This document shows, piece after piece, positions 47,758-59,900 of a stretch of 64,000 nt of DNA. The DNA is from Balanoglossus misakiensis. Lineage: Eukaryota; Hemichordata. Location of the stretch: NCBI GenBank assembly GCA_040954595.2, contig CM082580.2, forward strand, positions 2,728,001-2,792,000, in the 5' to 3' direction. Both the position numbers and the translations under genes were made by a program. Below the pieces are notes generated by a model. That model did no database searches. It was not told the DNA's origin and worked only from the letters and a program-made list of their open reading frames with translations. The first letter of the stretch is position 1. The number at the start of each line of letters is the position of its first letter.

Positions 47758-48328
47758 ACATCAGGACTATTCAATCTGGCACTGTAGTAATGTGGAGAAA
47801 CTTCCATCTGCCAAGTTTGGTTGATCACGATGAAACATTTCTGTGAAGAAATGTTTTTGAAAATTCTGTAAACAAAATACGAAAACATGCTTGAGTATAG
47901 TGATAACATCTCACTACAAAGTATGATGCATATGCAAACCCATGAGATGATAATTTTCAATCTTAAAATATGACTGTATTGCAATAAACACAAATGTTCT
48001 ACATTCACTGAACTTCACAGTCCCACCACCTATTTTTACTGATCTACCACCATAGAATTTTCTTTTGCTTACCCCCCCCCCCCCCTTTAAATGCTCCCTT
48101 TCTCTAGTACCATTTCACTGACAGAACGATTTGTAATGCTCGCCATCATCTGTTGGACCTAGATCTAAAAATCACAAATGAAATGAATTTTAAATATCAA
48201 ATATTTGAAAATAAAATGTGACAAATATAACTGTTTCACACTTTATGAATATATTTAAAAACTGTCCAGGAAAACATCTAACAAAATCAAAAAAACATGT
48301 GACTGGATTTAAAAGACAGAAATCAAAC

Positions 48329-48659
48329 CACAGGGGGCTCTCCCTCCGCGATTTTGTTTGTTTGTTTGTTGTTGTTATTGATTGGCATAATAAATAAATA
48401 TGGTCACGTTTGTCTGTTGACATGTTAGGTATAATATTCAACGGTCAGGGTTAGGGTCACGGTGTATTCAACGGTCAGGTGGGAGTGCCATGGATCGAAA
48501 AAATGCCAACACTTACTCTAACCGTTGAATATATGTACACCCTAACCCTGACCGTTGAATACTAGTATACCTTACATGTCAACAAACAAACGTGACCATA
48601 TTTATTTATTATGCCAATCAATAACAACAAACAAAATCGCGGAGGGAGAGCCCCCTGTG
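48329..48659. mobile_element. Palindromic MITE (CACAGGGGGCTCTCCC family), nested
   Basis: Ends CACAGGGGGCTCTCCCTCCG and its inverse continue as a long palindrome (TTTTGTTTGTTTGTT / AACAACAAACAAAA, ATTGATTGGCATAATAAATA and inverse, GTCAGGGTTAGGGT and inverse). ATCAAAC lies at 48322-48328 and 48660-48666 as a probable 7-bp target duplication. A partial copy is at 27845-27918. Confidence 0.8.
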
Positions 48660-50400
48660 ATCAAACAGCAACAAAGATTATTGTGTTCTGGCTTGACTAT
48701 AAAAGTTTTCTCTACTAAGATAAATTAGTTACCTGGGTATGGGGCCGCACAAAAGGTGAAAAACATCCTTTGGTAGACGAGGTGGTGACGATCGGCGACT
48801 GAAACACTGTCTGGCCGGCTTTATGGTACATTCACCATGGCTTCCAGTAGCCGTGCAAAGTTTTGCGCGTCGGTCACTTCCATCCTGAACTAGTCAAGGA
48901 TAGTTTTATCTTTTTCCGTAACCTTTAGGACGACTTATTCGTTGGCTTCATTCATGTTAAATCACGGGGATCCCTGGCTTTCCCAGCAGACAGAGGAGAT
49001 GCGCGGCGACAGGACGCGTGCAGGCAGCGTGTGTTGACAGACTTCAACTACGAGCATGCGCAGTTGCTGTAGGGCGTACCGTTTTACGTCACACCATGAT
49101 TAGAATAGGACTGCCGTAAAGTGGCATTTGTCGAAATGTCATTTTTTTCTGACAAAATACCGCCGTGGATTGGAAATTTATGCAAATGAGTTTTGTGTTA
49201 TTTTTCTCAAAAAAGCCCGAAAACCTACGCGCGCGCGGACGCAAAACAAAGAATTTACTTACTTTGGCCTTAATGATATTGACACAACGAATGTTATAAT
49301 TCTTGGCGATTTTAACGCTAACTTTGGTACAATATTTGCTAGGGAGCTTGGTAATGGAAATAATTTGTACATGTATATCTCCGATGTTGAAAAGCTTGGT
49401 AGATGCAATGATAATTTTACATTCGTTAGTGATGCACATGGTAATACCGGTTGGTTGGATCATATTTTGAGCACCCTTGCAGTACATAATGCTATTTCTA
49501 GTATTGGTATTTTGTATAATTATATGTCCTCCGACCATTTTCCTCTTTTTGTAAATATTGATATTGTTGGGTTAGTTCATACTGAACCGATTCCACAAAA
49601 TGTGACCAATTCTCATGTGAAGCCTAACTGGAGTAAAGTAACACCCATGAACTTGTCTGCCTATGAACATATGACGGAGTACTTACTCTGTAGACTGGAT
49701 ATTCCAAATGTTGCTCTTGTATGTCGAGATCCTAACTGTAAGAACATTGATCACATTAGCACTCTGAATTCTTTGTATTCGAATATTGTTACTTGTCTTA
49801 TTCAGCTGCGTTGAACTGTATTCCTGCTTCGAAGGCAGAGGGGTTGGGTTTTAAAACTGTTCCAGGTTGGAATGAACATGTACGTGATTTTCACAATGCC
49901 GCTCGTGACGCATTTAAATTATGGGCTGCTAATGGCAGGCCTAGGTTTGGCCCGCTCTTTGATCTCATGCGCAGAACTCGTGCACATACCACTCGTGGTT
50001 GTTTATCTTCGCTTCCGACCAGTGTAGGTGGCTGCACCGGTCATGAAAATGTTGCCGATATGTGGAAACAACATTATGAAAGTTTGTTGAATTCTGTTTC
50101 GAACTGTCGTGATAGAGCATTTGTATTGTCATCATTAAATGAAACTGGTTCCCACAATGCCATGGTTGTTACTGCGATGGAACTAAAAGGGTGTATTAAT
50201 AAGCTAGAGAAGGGAAAGGCATTGGGCTATGATGGTATCGGTGCCGAACAACTTATGTATGCAAGTCCAATCCTTTGCGTTATGTTGAGTTTATGTTTTA
50301 CTAGTTTTTTTACACATGGTTATTTAATGCACGCCATTATTTGTCGCATTGATTCAATTTTAGATACAAGCAATTTACAGTTTGGTTTCAAAAGTAATCA

Positions 50401-50800
50401 GGTAGGGACACCATAACACACATTCCTACCAAATTTCAGCTCCATCGTACATATAGTTAGGGAGAAGAAGATTTTTTACACAAATTCTATTTTTAGATCT
50501 AATTTGCATATGTATGACCCCATCACATCCAAATTAAGAAAATCAGGTAGGGGCACCATAACACACATTCTTACCAAATTTCAGCTCCATCGTACATGTA
50601 GTTATGGAGAAGAAGATTTTTGACCAAAAATTCTGTTTTTAGATCTAATTTGCATATTCATGACCCCATCAAATCCAAATTAACAAAATCAGGTGAGGGC
50701 ACCATAACACACATTCCAACCAAATTTCAGCTAAATATGCTAAGTTATTTTAAAGAAGATTGAAATACCAAAATTTGACGGACGCCGGACGACGGACGGA
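50401..50800. repeat. Tandem-like repeat, three units of about 145 bp
   Basis: CACCATAACACACATTC, ACCAAATTTCAGCTCCATCG and AGAAGAAGATTTTT recur from about 50401, 50546 and 50691, ending in a GACGGACGCCGGACGACGG run. It resembles widespread invertebrate dispersed repeats; no coding sense. Confidence 0.7.
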
Positions 50801-52930
50801 CACTTATCAACCTACTGCTACAGCTCGGCTGACACAAGTGACAGCAGAGCTAATAAATAAAATGATGGAAATTGCTTGTTATGTAAATTTATGCAAATTA
50901 GTCAATATCCTATGGGTTTTTTCCTGGGGAGAATATAATGAAATCGAGTGCAAAAGACTTAACTGGGATGGGAAAATTTCTTTGATGGAAAAATATTTAC
51001 ATTCTTGGAGCCGTAGGCTCCAAGTATGTAAATATTAGGATTTGCCATAACAAAAGCTTTGGCAATGTCAAAAATTATGTATCTGTCCTCTGTACATGTA
51101 ATTGGCATGCCAAATGACATATGTAAAAGGTTCAGGAGTTGATTGACAACTTTGTAAAATGTAAGAGAATTTTGTCAAACAAAGTACTTGAAAAAGAGCA
51201 TTGCAAGGGTGGTGTTAAACACAGGTGCAAGCTATTGCTTGACTATACAGATGCCACATGTACTGTAATACCACATACATATTTCCAGCTAGATAAAACC
51301 ACCAGCTTAATATTACATCAGTATGTTATTTGGAGTAAGGTTCCACATCACGTTAAATGTCTTCTACCACAGTTTTATGTAATTTTTAAACGTTCTAAAT
51401 GCATGGTACAGCATAAATCGCTTGAAGTTGAAATGAAAACTTGTGGTGTATATACAAATTGCGTCATGACATAAACATAAATAATTACTCACCGAAACAT
51501 TCATGTCGACCAACGGCAGTCCATGCACACTGTGTACCATCTTCAGAGCAGACTCCACCGGGAAATTTGGATCCAAACGCGTACACAAATCATAATACTC
51601 TCAATGTGCCTCGAATATTCTCGTCAGATTGATACCTGCGTCATACCTCATATGACGTCATCGTGTAACATTCCATTACGTTGGACAACTTTTCACTCGC
51701 AGCCTGCGATTAAACTACGCTAGAAACTTCTACTATCTATGATTAAACTTGCACCCGGACCTCTGGCGAATACTAAAACTAGTATTTGACGAATAATATT
51801 TCCATTCTGAGGGCTCCGCGCTCCATTCAAATCAGGCAATGGAAGTTCACTTCAAAATCATCGCCATGATATGACGTAGGCTTGACGTAGGCTTGACGTA
51901 GGCCTGCCACAACCATACATCGCCCTCAACGCCAGGTGAAAATAACAGTTTTGATTTGTTTCCTCATAGCCCCGAGTCGATTTTGGACAGCGTAATCTTG
52001 ACAACAAATGAATTCCTTCGAGATGCATTTTCCTACATTTGAGCATCATTTAAATATTTGGTAAAACTGAACTCTATCGCATACGAGAGAAAGAAAGCAT
52101 CAAAACTTTCTATTCTTGAGGGCGCAAATTAGTGTGCAGAGAGGGCGCAATTATCTATTTTGCATAGCAAAACTTTTTCTCCAAGCGATAGAATGTTTGG
52201 TAATGAGTGTCTAACAAGTCCATTCCATTTTTTAAAAATGGCACTGATTTCAAAAAAGGGAATCTTATTGACCCGGCTAAAGACAAAATTACCATTTTGA
52301 CCACTTTGTGTCCCAAAAAGGGTCATTTTTTTAGGAAACACTAAAAGCAAACTGTTCTTCACATTCGGAGATCGGATGATGTATGATATGCCGATTCTAC
52401 GTAAAAAATGATTCCAGAAAAGGCAGTCTTATTGATCTCATTCAAGACAAAATTACCCTTTGGCCACTTTCCCCCAAAAGTGTAATTTTTGTTTTCTCGC
52501 TGCACTAGTGAAAGTACTGCTGCAGAATACACTACATCACAAATGAAAATAGCACAGCACAGATTGCATGCAGAGGTCATGGAGTTCTGTCATGGAAGTT
52601 CTTAAGTATTGCAGTGAATGGAGGGACATACACAGGTAATATACAGGAGCTAAACAACTGCTACATAATCACTTTCATCAGTAAATTGAAATTTTATTCC
52701 GTATAAATTCATATATACAAAGGACACCCTTGAAAAAATCATCTTCGGGAAGATAATACAAAGAATCATTGCAACACAAAGAAATTCTACGAGATGTTTA
52801 AACAAAATAAGTTTCTTCTTCCATCCACTTCAGAAACTGTAACTCAGGAGAAACTATAGGGCATGTGGCAAAGCCAGAAAATTTAGGAAAACCTTTCAAG
52901 ATTTCTACCACTTAAAAACAAAAACAAACA
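50801..52930. other. Non-coding stretch, no gene recognised
   Basis: Several open frames of 60-110 codons occur, but none shows family motifs or splice-site support. A direct repeat TGACGTAGGCT/C occurs three times at about 51872-51905. Confidence 0.4.
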
Positions 52931-52941
52931 ATTGCACTATC

Positions 52942-53196
52942 TTGTTGATTGATGTTCTTCCTCAAAACAGAAACAAGATACTAAACCATTTCTTATTAAA
53001 AGTAGCAAAATACCATTTATATGCAATTCGTTTTCTAAATGAGAAGCCGTCTCTTGTTATTTTCATTCAAAAAGTTAAAAGTGGTGTAACGTCAAAAAAA
53101 AGTTACCGCAAGAAGAATGGAAAAATCGAACATTTTCATGGTAAATGGAAAGTAATCCTGCCACATATTAAATGCCTTCTTAATTCTCACTTGTGA
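52942..53196 (+). pseudogene. Possible LINE ORF C-terminus fragment
   Basis: The frame reads NKILNHFLLKVAKYHLYAIR, FLNEKPSLVIF and FHGKWKVILPHI before TGA. The pattern LNHFLLxAKYHLYxxRFxxxxPS and a W near the end resembles the C-terminal tail of some LINE RT proteins. No RT motifs precede it in the window. Confidence 0.35.
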
Positions 53197-53199
53197 ATT

Positions 53200-54540
53200 G
53201 ATGACTGTTATATTTCTCGTTTTGTTTTGTTCTGCTCTGAGTCCTTTACAATGAGTCTAACCATATGAAGTGGAGGTTTTGGCCATCGACTACTGGTCTT
53301 TCATTATATTTTGGAGGGTTAATTTTTAACCTTTGGTGGCGCTCTTTACAATTATGCTGTACATATAGTTATTCATCAGTTATCACAGATCTATACTAAA
53401 CTAGATCAAACTAAGAAATTAAGACAATACACAATAAATGTGGTAGCATGTGGTGGTTGTTGTATTCCCCCCCCCCACCACTTTTATTTCATGATCCCCC
53501 CTTACAAAAGCATTATTACATACAAAAGATCTACAATGGAAATATAAGCTAGAAGTACAGTATCTATGAAAAATTCAAGAATTAATACGCTTACTTCAGG
53601 ACATTAGATTTACATTCGACATCAAACTTCATTATCAAGAAGAAGAAAAGCACTGCTAAATACAAAAAGAATCTATCAATGAATTATAAACTTATATACA
53701 ACATCTATGAAAAAGTCAATAATCAATAAGCTTACTTGAGGAAATTAGATAAACATTCGACATCAAACTTTATCCTTACAGAAAAAAAATTGCTGTTGTA
53801 GTCCACTGTGTACCATCTAACCACTAATTTCATCCCAGGATTTATACTTACAATTTTTGCACAAAATCTGAACAAATCAGCAATTTTTCACAAATTGTGT
53901 TGACAAATAGCTCAAACGACACAAATGAAAGACTAACATATACACACAACAGCTCCAAGGTGTCAACAAAAGTGCTCAATTTTCTAAGTAGCTGGATGTG
54001 CCCATGAGGTTTCATATTAAACACCACAAATATCCAAATAAGCGATATATTATGTTTAAACCCAAATATTACAAATTAATATGACATAACCAATTTGGCA
54101 ATATACTGACCAAAAACTGCAAAGTTTATCTTTATACACTTTACTAATAAGTGAGAACGGTATAGCTATGACGTTTCGTAATATTTGCTGGAGCTACTCT
54201 GGAATTCTACCACTACAAACTATTTATACTATGAACATTGGCAATGCTAAATGTATTACAGTAGAGTTAGTTCTCTGAAAAGCAATGTCTGTATCAAATT
54301 TCAGCAAATTCATTACAACATGTATATGTCACCAGTTAAATGAGCCGCCTAGTGGCCAATACTTTTCTGCTGTGATACACTGCATTATAAACAAGGTAAC
54401 TGCTTCAGAATTAAATGGTGCACTTCTCTTGTGACTTGGAAAAACTACAGCAGAAATAAAATGGCAAATTTGCGATGCCATACAAATATAGTAATGCAAA
54501 ATTCGTCACTTTATCAACAAATTAGACTTAGCTCCCTCAA
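53200..54540. other. Non-coding stretch with a diverged local duplication
   Basis: A unit with GAAATATAAGCTAGAAGTAC / GAATTATAAACTTATATACA, ATCTATGAAAAA and CATTCGACATCAAACTT is repeated at about 53530-53630 and 53665-53775. No gene recognised. Confidence 0.45.
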
Positions 54541-54559
54541 AGTACAACTAGACATTTGC

Positions 54560-54970
54560 ATTTTTGACGATGACGTTGGATGATTTTTTCCCAAAAAATT
54601 ATACAATTTTACAGATTGTCATGATATGAACAAAGGTCACTAAGATTACCCCTGTAGGCCTACATACCAAATTTCAAGGCAATAAGTGGATTCTGAGAAG
54701 AGCTTTAAAAAAAAAGACAATTGCCCACAAATTACTATAGCAGAGAGGGGTCTTATGGGAGTGCCATACCTCTGACCATTAGACCCCTTTCTGCTTTGGA
54801 TGGCCCATATTGCAGATTCTATTATAATTTGAACATCTGATTTAGATCATACCCACGGATCTGCATACCAAATTTTAAAGCAATTGGACCAGTGATTTCA
54901 GAGAAGATTTTTTATTAACCAAGTGTTAACAGATGGCAGAAGCCAGACAATTACTCTATCTGATAAGCTC
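54560..54970. repeat. Dispersed repeat with ACCAAATTTCAAGGCAAT motifs
   Basis: Two related units carry GATCATACC or similar, CATACCAAATTT(C/T)AA(G/A)GCAAT and a GAGAAGA segment, at about 54660-54710 and 54850-54920. This resembles the family at 50.4-50.8 kb in style. Confidence 0.5.
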
Positions 54971-55198
54971 TGCTTCACTGATAGCAGAGCTGAAATTACT
55001 ATTCAATACACAAATTTGCATATTCTTGAATACCACCTGTAGTGTCTCTATTTAAAAATAACAGAAAGTAGTTGTGTTGATACTCTGCATTTATACGGCT
55101 AATTGCACAGATATTATTAAATGTGGTAAGTACACTTCTGCTAACAGAAGTAAAGCGTGATCAGTTACCTCCAAAATATGTCAAAATAGTACTGTTAA

Positions 55199-55817
55199 AG
55201 GGGAAATCCGCTGTAGCTGATTTCTACATAATTTGGTAGCTTTGATGTCTCTCTTTCAGAAAAAAACATATTCGCCATGTATAGGTCGCGCGATTTTTTA
55301 CAAAATCTAGGGAAAGTTGGCAGAATTTCCAATATGGCGTTTACTGTAATTTGAATCATGGGAAAAAAAGCGCCAGGAGCAACTTCCGCCCACCATGGTG
55401 TGGGTGATACCATTCTCCGATTGGTGTCACTGGGCGACAGACTAGGCGTATTTTCATAGCTATTGTTTGTTCTTTGCATCAGTTGATAAACAATCATCAG
55501 CAAAGTCGAAAATTTGTCATATATTGACAGTTTTCATGAGCTATAACCCATGAAAAATATGGAAATACGCTTAGCTTGTGACACAGTGACACCAATCGGA
55601 AAATGGTATCACCCACACCAAGGTGGGCGGAAGTTGGTCCTGGCGCTTTTTTTCCCATGATTCAAATTACAGTAAACGCCATATTGGAAATTCTGCCAAC
55701 TTTCCCTAGATTTTGTAAAAAATCCCGCGACCTATACATGGCGAATATGTTTTTTTCTGAAAGAGAGACATCAAAGGTACCAAATTATGTAGAAATCAGC
55801 TACAGCGGATTTCCCCT
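55199..55817. mobile_element. Complete palindromic TTAA MITE (AGGGGAAATCC family)
   Basis: TTAA at 55195-55198 and 55818-55821 flank AGGGGAAATCCGCTGTAGCT...AGCGGATTTCCCCT. The arms are about 250 bp and nearly identical, with a short asymmetric loop. Its right TTAA is shared with the start of the next MITE (55822-56006), so it inserted into that element's terminal target. A truncated copy is at 4258-4715. Confidence 0.88.
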
Positions 55818-55821
55818 TTAA

Positions 55822-56006
55822 AAGTATACGGTCACCTCCAATTTGCATACGCGCATAGATGACTGAAATGGCGTATTTGAGCGTTCTAAAGAACATATGG
55901 TGGCGCTCTTTTTTTCGCGTGTGCCACCCACTGACAATCCGTGATTGGCTAGATCTCAATTCGCCATGGTAACTATAGCTAATTTTCCATAGGTGACCGT
56001 ATACCT
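55822..56006. mobile_element. TTAA MITE (AGGTATACGGTCACCT family)
   Basis: AAGTATACGGTCACCT at the left and AGGTGACCGTATACCT at the right, with TTAA at 55818-55821 and 56007-56010. The interior has TGGTGGCGCTCTTTTTTTCG and CGTGATTGGCTAGAT. Confidence 0.8.
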
Positions 56007-56010
56007 TTAA

Positions 56011-56712
56011 CAGTCGTGTAATATGCGCTGGCCACTGTATGTCCTTGTGGTTCGTACGTCAGACATTAGTCTGGAATCCAGACATGGTTTGTTATTTGGA
56101 GAGATACACTCGCACACCAGTCTGGAGTCTAGGTCTACTGTTGTTGTTTTTACAATTTTGCATGTCAAAAGAACTCCAAATGCGATGGCCTCGGCAAAAA
56201 GGTCACCACATGATCTTAGCTCTGGCGTTGTTCAAGTCAATCACCTTTACACGACACACTACTGATTTGCTGTTGCTATGGCACAGACGTTGCTCATTCA
56301 TGCTGATTATTTCCCAACTATTAGTAACGCCCGGGTCATTGCTCTGGCCAGTTTCCAACACTGATGAAGTGTAGTCAACTCTTTATGCATGGTTGTGTTC
56401 AATTCCTTATAAAGCACACCTCATGGTTCAAATCTGTAAGTGTGAAGAATTAAGGATAATAACAATGAAATCACCATTTTATTTAGTCACAGTCACCAAG
56501 ACTGAGCCATATCCAACAAAAACCTGACTTCTAGCTGTATTGGTTAGCTCGGAATTACGTATGCACATAATTAATGACTGCCCAGGTTGATTTTAGCATA
56601 CACAGTATAAAAAAGTAGTCTTGAAATTGTACTTTTGCCAAAAAGAAGAAAATCATTTTTGATGGCACAAAAATTCATTTGGCCATAAACCCCCCACCCC
56701 AAACTTGAGCAA
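56011..56712. other. Intergenic stretch downstream of the PAXIP1-like gene
   Basis: Holds a diverged minus-strand piece of the 0.8-3.4 kb repeat at about 56505-56585 (CCAACAAAAACCTGACTTCT, TTGGTTAGCTCGGAATTACG). No gene recognised. Confidence 0.45.
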
Positions 56713-56716
56713 TTAA

Positions 56717-56890
56717 AGGTATACAGTCACATCGAATTTAAATACACCCATATATGGCTGAAATGGAATATTTCAGCGTTCTAATTTGAAGAACATATGG
56801 CAGCGCTTTTTTTTTGCGTGTGCCACCAACTGAAAATCTGTCATTGGCTAGATTGCAATTTGTCATGGTAACTATAGCTAAGTTTTTTTT
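56717..56890. mobile_element. Truncated second copy of the AGGTATACGGTCACCT MITE
   Basis: TTAA at 56713-56716 followed by AGGTATACAGTCACATC, then TGGCAGCGCTTTTTTTTTG, CATTGGCTAGAT and ATGGTAACTATAGCTAA as in 55822-56006. The right end is lost. It lies just 3' of the PAXIP1-like stop codon (minus strand). Confidence 0.72.
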
Positions 56891-56935
56891 GCGAATATTG
56901 ATCTTTTGACATCACCATTATCATGGTTCAGACTA

Positions 56936-59900
56936 TCATCTTACAATACTGAGAGTAAAAGGATATGATAAGTAATCCAACCTCTGAGTGAGGGCACCTG
57001 TCAAAATAAATTCTGCACTGTGAACATCTGAAATAAAACGAATTATGAAACAATAAGAAGTTGAGGATAATAAATGTTGTCATGTTAAGTACAGATTTAC
57101 ATCTGCAAGGCATTAACACAATCAGGTGCATTTGAATAACCATGTACAAAAAATTAAGTAGGAACATGCCCAATAAAGTGTCATGGCAGGTTTACAAGCG
57201 CTGCTAGAAAAATTGATTTTTGGCACAAAATTGTCTGCACAAACACATATGACAAGCAACTTCTTTCAATCAGCCCTAGGACAGACAGGCAGTCAGACAG
57301 ACAGACAGACAGACAGAAACACTCACTGAACTGGTAGTTAATAACAAAATAGCCAGTGAGTGAGTCTCAGTGAGTTTGTATACTTACCCACATTATTTCT
57401 AATGAAATCTCTACACAAAGGGAGATCCTTATCACATGTTACAGCCACAAATAACGGTCTACCATTTGTATCTTTCAAACTGGCAATAGCTTTCAAGGAG
57501 GGTTTCTTGTTGATCAATGTTCCCCCTCCACATTCAACAATGTCAATCATCTGTCTTGCATCCGGTAAAACACGAGGTGTTACATACAGTGTCATGCCCT
57601 AAAATAGATGAAATTTAACCATAATAGTTGGCCATCCACAAAATCTTCTATGTCAGCTAAATTCATGGACATAAAAGGTTCAGGTATTTTCCAGTCCTAA
57701 TATATGACTCCAAATTATATGTTATGAAACATGTGAACATGAATTTGCAAATTAACCTTATTTCTGCTACATGTACACTTCCCCCCATCTGTTTGCCCTA
57801 CTGCCTTTAAAAATGTCAGAATCACCTGCAACTTCACTTAAGGGGGCAGAGTCTCTCTCTCGCTGCCATTTTTTCCATTAATTATGTTTGATACAAGACA
57901 CTATTTAGGTTATTTAACATGTAGATATATAGTGAATCAACGTTCAACAACACAAAACTTTTATCCTGTTTGTGAAGACGAGAGTCAAAAACTCTCCAAA
58001 ATGAATAATCAGTGTTTACTGTTTGTTCAAGCGTGAGCGTCAAATGTATAGGGCCTACATGCGCAAGTGTGTGTTTTGCTGTCTGGTGCTGGTATTATAG
58101 TAAAGAACGGATCACCGTCATGGGTTGTGCTAATGCAGCTGGGACTCATAGACTTCCAATGTTAGTGATCGGTAAATCACAGAAACCCCGTTGTTTCAAG
58201 CAAGTCAACATGCAGAATTTACCAATTCTATACTACAGCCAACGAAACGCTTGGATGAGTGGTGACATCTTTTTGAATTGGTTTCATCAAGCGTTTGTTC
58301 CCAGCATGAAACGTCATCTTCGTCACGAAGGCCTCCCGGAAAAAGCCCTGTTGACACTCGACAAAGCACCGTCCCATCCCGATGCCACTGAACTCCAGAG
58401 CAAAGACGGCGTGATTAGATGTCTTTTTTTCCCACCAAACACCACTCCTCTGCTACAACCACTAGACCAGGGCGTTCTCCATGCAGCCAAACGTTGCTAC
58501 AAGGCCAAGATGTTGCGCAGAATTGTCATCGAGAATAGTAAAGAGACGACTCTACCCGAGAGCGTGAAGACGGTGAATTTGAAAGACGTCTGCTACATGT
58601 TGGGTGATGCATGGTCAGACATCAGTGAAGACACGTTACGAAACGCATGGCACAAGTTGAAGCTCAACTTAGACAACACGTCAGAAGCAGAGATAGAAAG
58701 TGCAGATGAAGACACCGAAGACATTACAGAGACACTTACATCAGCAGATCGTGATGTTGTTGAGCAGTGGCTGAACTCTGATGAAAACGATCCTGGGTAC
58801 CAATTGTTAGAAGACGAAGAGATTGTGAAATCACTGCAGGAAAGTGAAGAGAAGTGTGAAGAAAAAGAAGAAATTGACGTGGAAGACGAACCAAGTTGCC
58901 TGTTCCGAAACACAGCGAAGCAGCCGACATGTTTTCCAAGTGTTCGCTTTGGATGGAAGCAGACAACCAGACATCGAACCCACACAGCTTCTGTTGGTAC
59001 GATCGTTGCACAAGAAGGCAGTGAAGAAACGGTATGAGACGAAGAAACAGCAGTCCCTGAAGTCTTTCTTCCAGAAGATTGAGTGAGTTTTGTTTTATTG
59101 GCGAACTGAACACTTTCAACAGTGACTACAAAGTCTTGCTATCGTACGTTCGTGTGTGAACATATTAAATTCAATGAGTCGGAACACTTCCGGTCTTTCA
59201 ATAACACTGATACCGATACATGTAGTTTTATTACCGATGCGGATTTTGTTATTTTTCTAAAAGCAAATTTGTAAATAAATAAATAAATAAATAAATAAAT
59301 GTACAGCAATAAAATTCAAGTTGATCGAGTATGCAAGTAAGATGGACTCTGGTTTGGGAATGAAACGCAAGATCATGAAAACAGCTGATGACGAGTCCCT
59401 GGAGAAAGCCGTATTCACGTGGTTTACGAAAGAACGCAATATAAGGGTACACCGCTATCAGGGCAGATAATCATGGAGAAGGCCAAGAGGTTTGACGAAC
59501 AGCTAAATGGAGATCAGTCCACTTTCAAAGCAAGCACCGGATGGTTAAAGAATTTTCAGCTACGTCAAGGTATACGCCAGATTTCAGTTCAGGGCGAGAA
59601 GATGTCATCCAACGAACCAGCAGTCGAACCGTTCCTGAAAAAGTTACACGAGATAATCGAAAGAGAGAGAGAACTTCACCCTGAACAGATATACAATGCG
59701 GACGAATCTTGTTTATACTGGAAGCTTTTACTGAGAAAGACATTGGCTGCATCATCGGAAAGATCTGCACCGGGGCTACAAAGTGAGTAAAGATCGTATA
59801 ACGATTATGGGATGTGCCAACGCCGCGGGTACACATCGGCTTCCAAAGGTAGTCATCGGGAAATCAGCCAACCCACGTTGTTTTACACATGTAAACAATG

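Larger units (their letters stand above)
47388..49269. mobile_element. PIF/Harbinger-type element with TTA target duplication
   Basis: GGCCAAAGTAAGTAAATTCT then TTGTTTTGCGTCC is perfectly inverted at the other end (33 bp). TTA flanks both sides (47385-47387 and 49270-49272). The LINE reading frame continues across the site, confirming the boundaries. A 3-bp TTA duplication and GGCC start fit PIF/Harbinger. No complete transposase is visible. The minus strand has short exon-like segments (for example 48880-48820, MEVTDAQNFARLLEAMVNV). A MITE (48329-48659) is nested inside. Confidence 0.82.
46957..50400 (+). pseudogene. LINE with endonuclease and partial RT, split by a Harbinger-type insertion
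   Basis: 46957-47387 encodes, with shifts, the start of an AP-endonuclease domain: LSTYNCRGIMPHKV, CNDHDVILVQEHWL and RLLRADIVTSSGKLFILCAY. After the 1882-bp insertion, 49270-50340 continues with NVIILGDFNANFG, TGWLDHILST and SSDHFPLFVNID (endonuclease end), a linker, and the beginning of the reverse transcriptase (LEKGKALGYDGIGAEQLM, TSFFTHGYL). An internal deletion then joins to RIDSILDTSNLQFGFKSN, so most RT motifs are gone, and a different repeat starts at 50400. Non-functional. Confidence 0.8.

Noticed and set aside
48420-48560. TCAGGGTTAGGGTC segments as internal telomeric repeats
   Set aside because: Only a single GGGTTAGGG-like unit on each arm, explained by the palindromic MITE.
49128-49254. 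Start of the 228-codon frame before the LINE sequence
   Set aside because: The first part lies in the Harbinger-type TIR region; true LINE homology begins only at about 49270.
56039-56374. 111-codon plus-strand frame downstream of the PAXIP1-like gene
   Set aside because: No family motif or splice-site context, and a second frame is open over the same bases.
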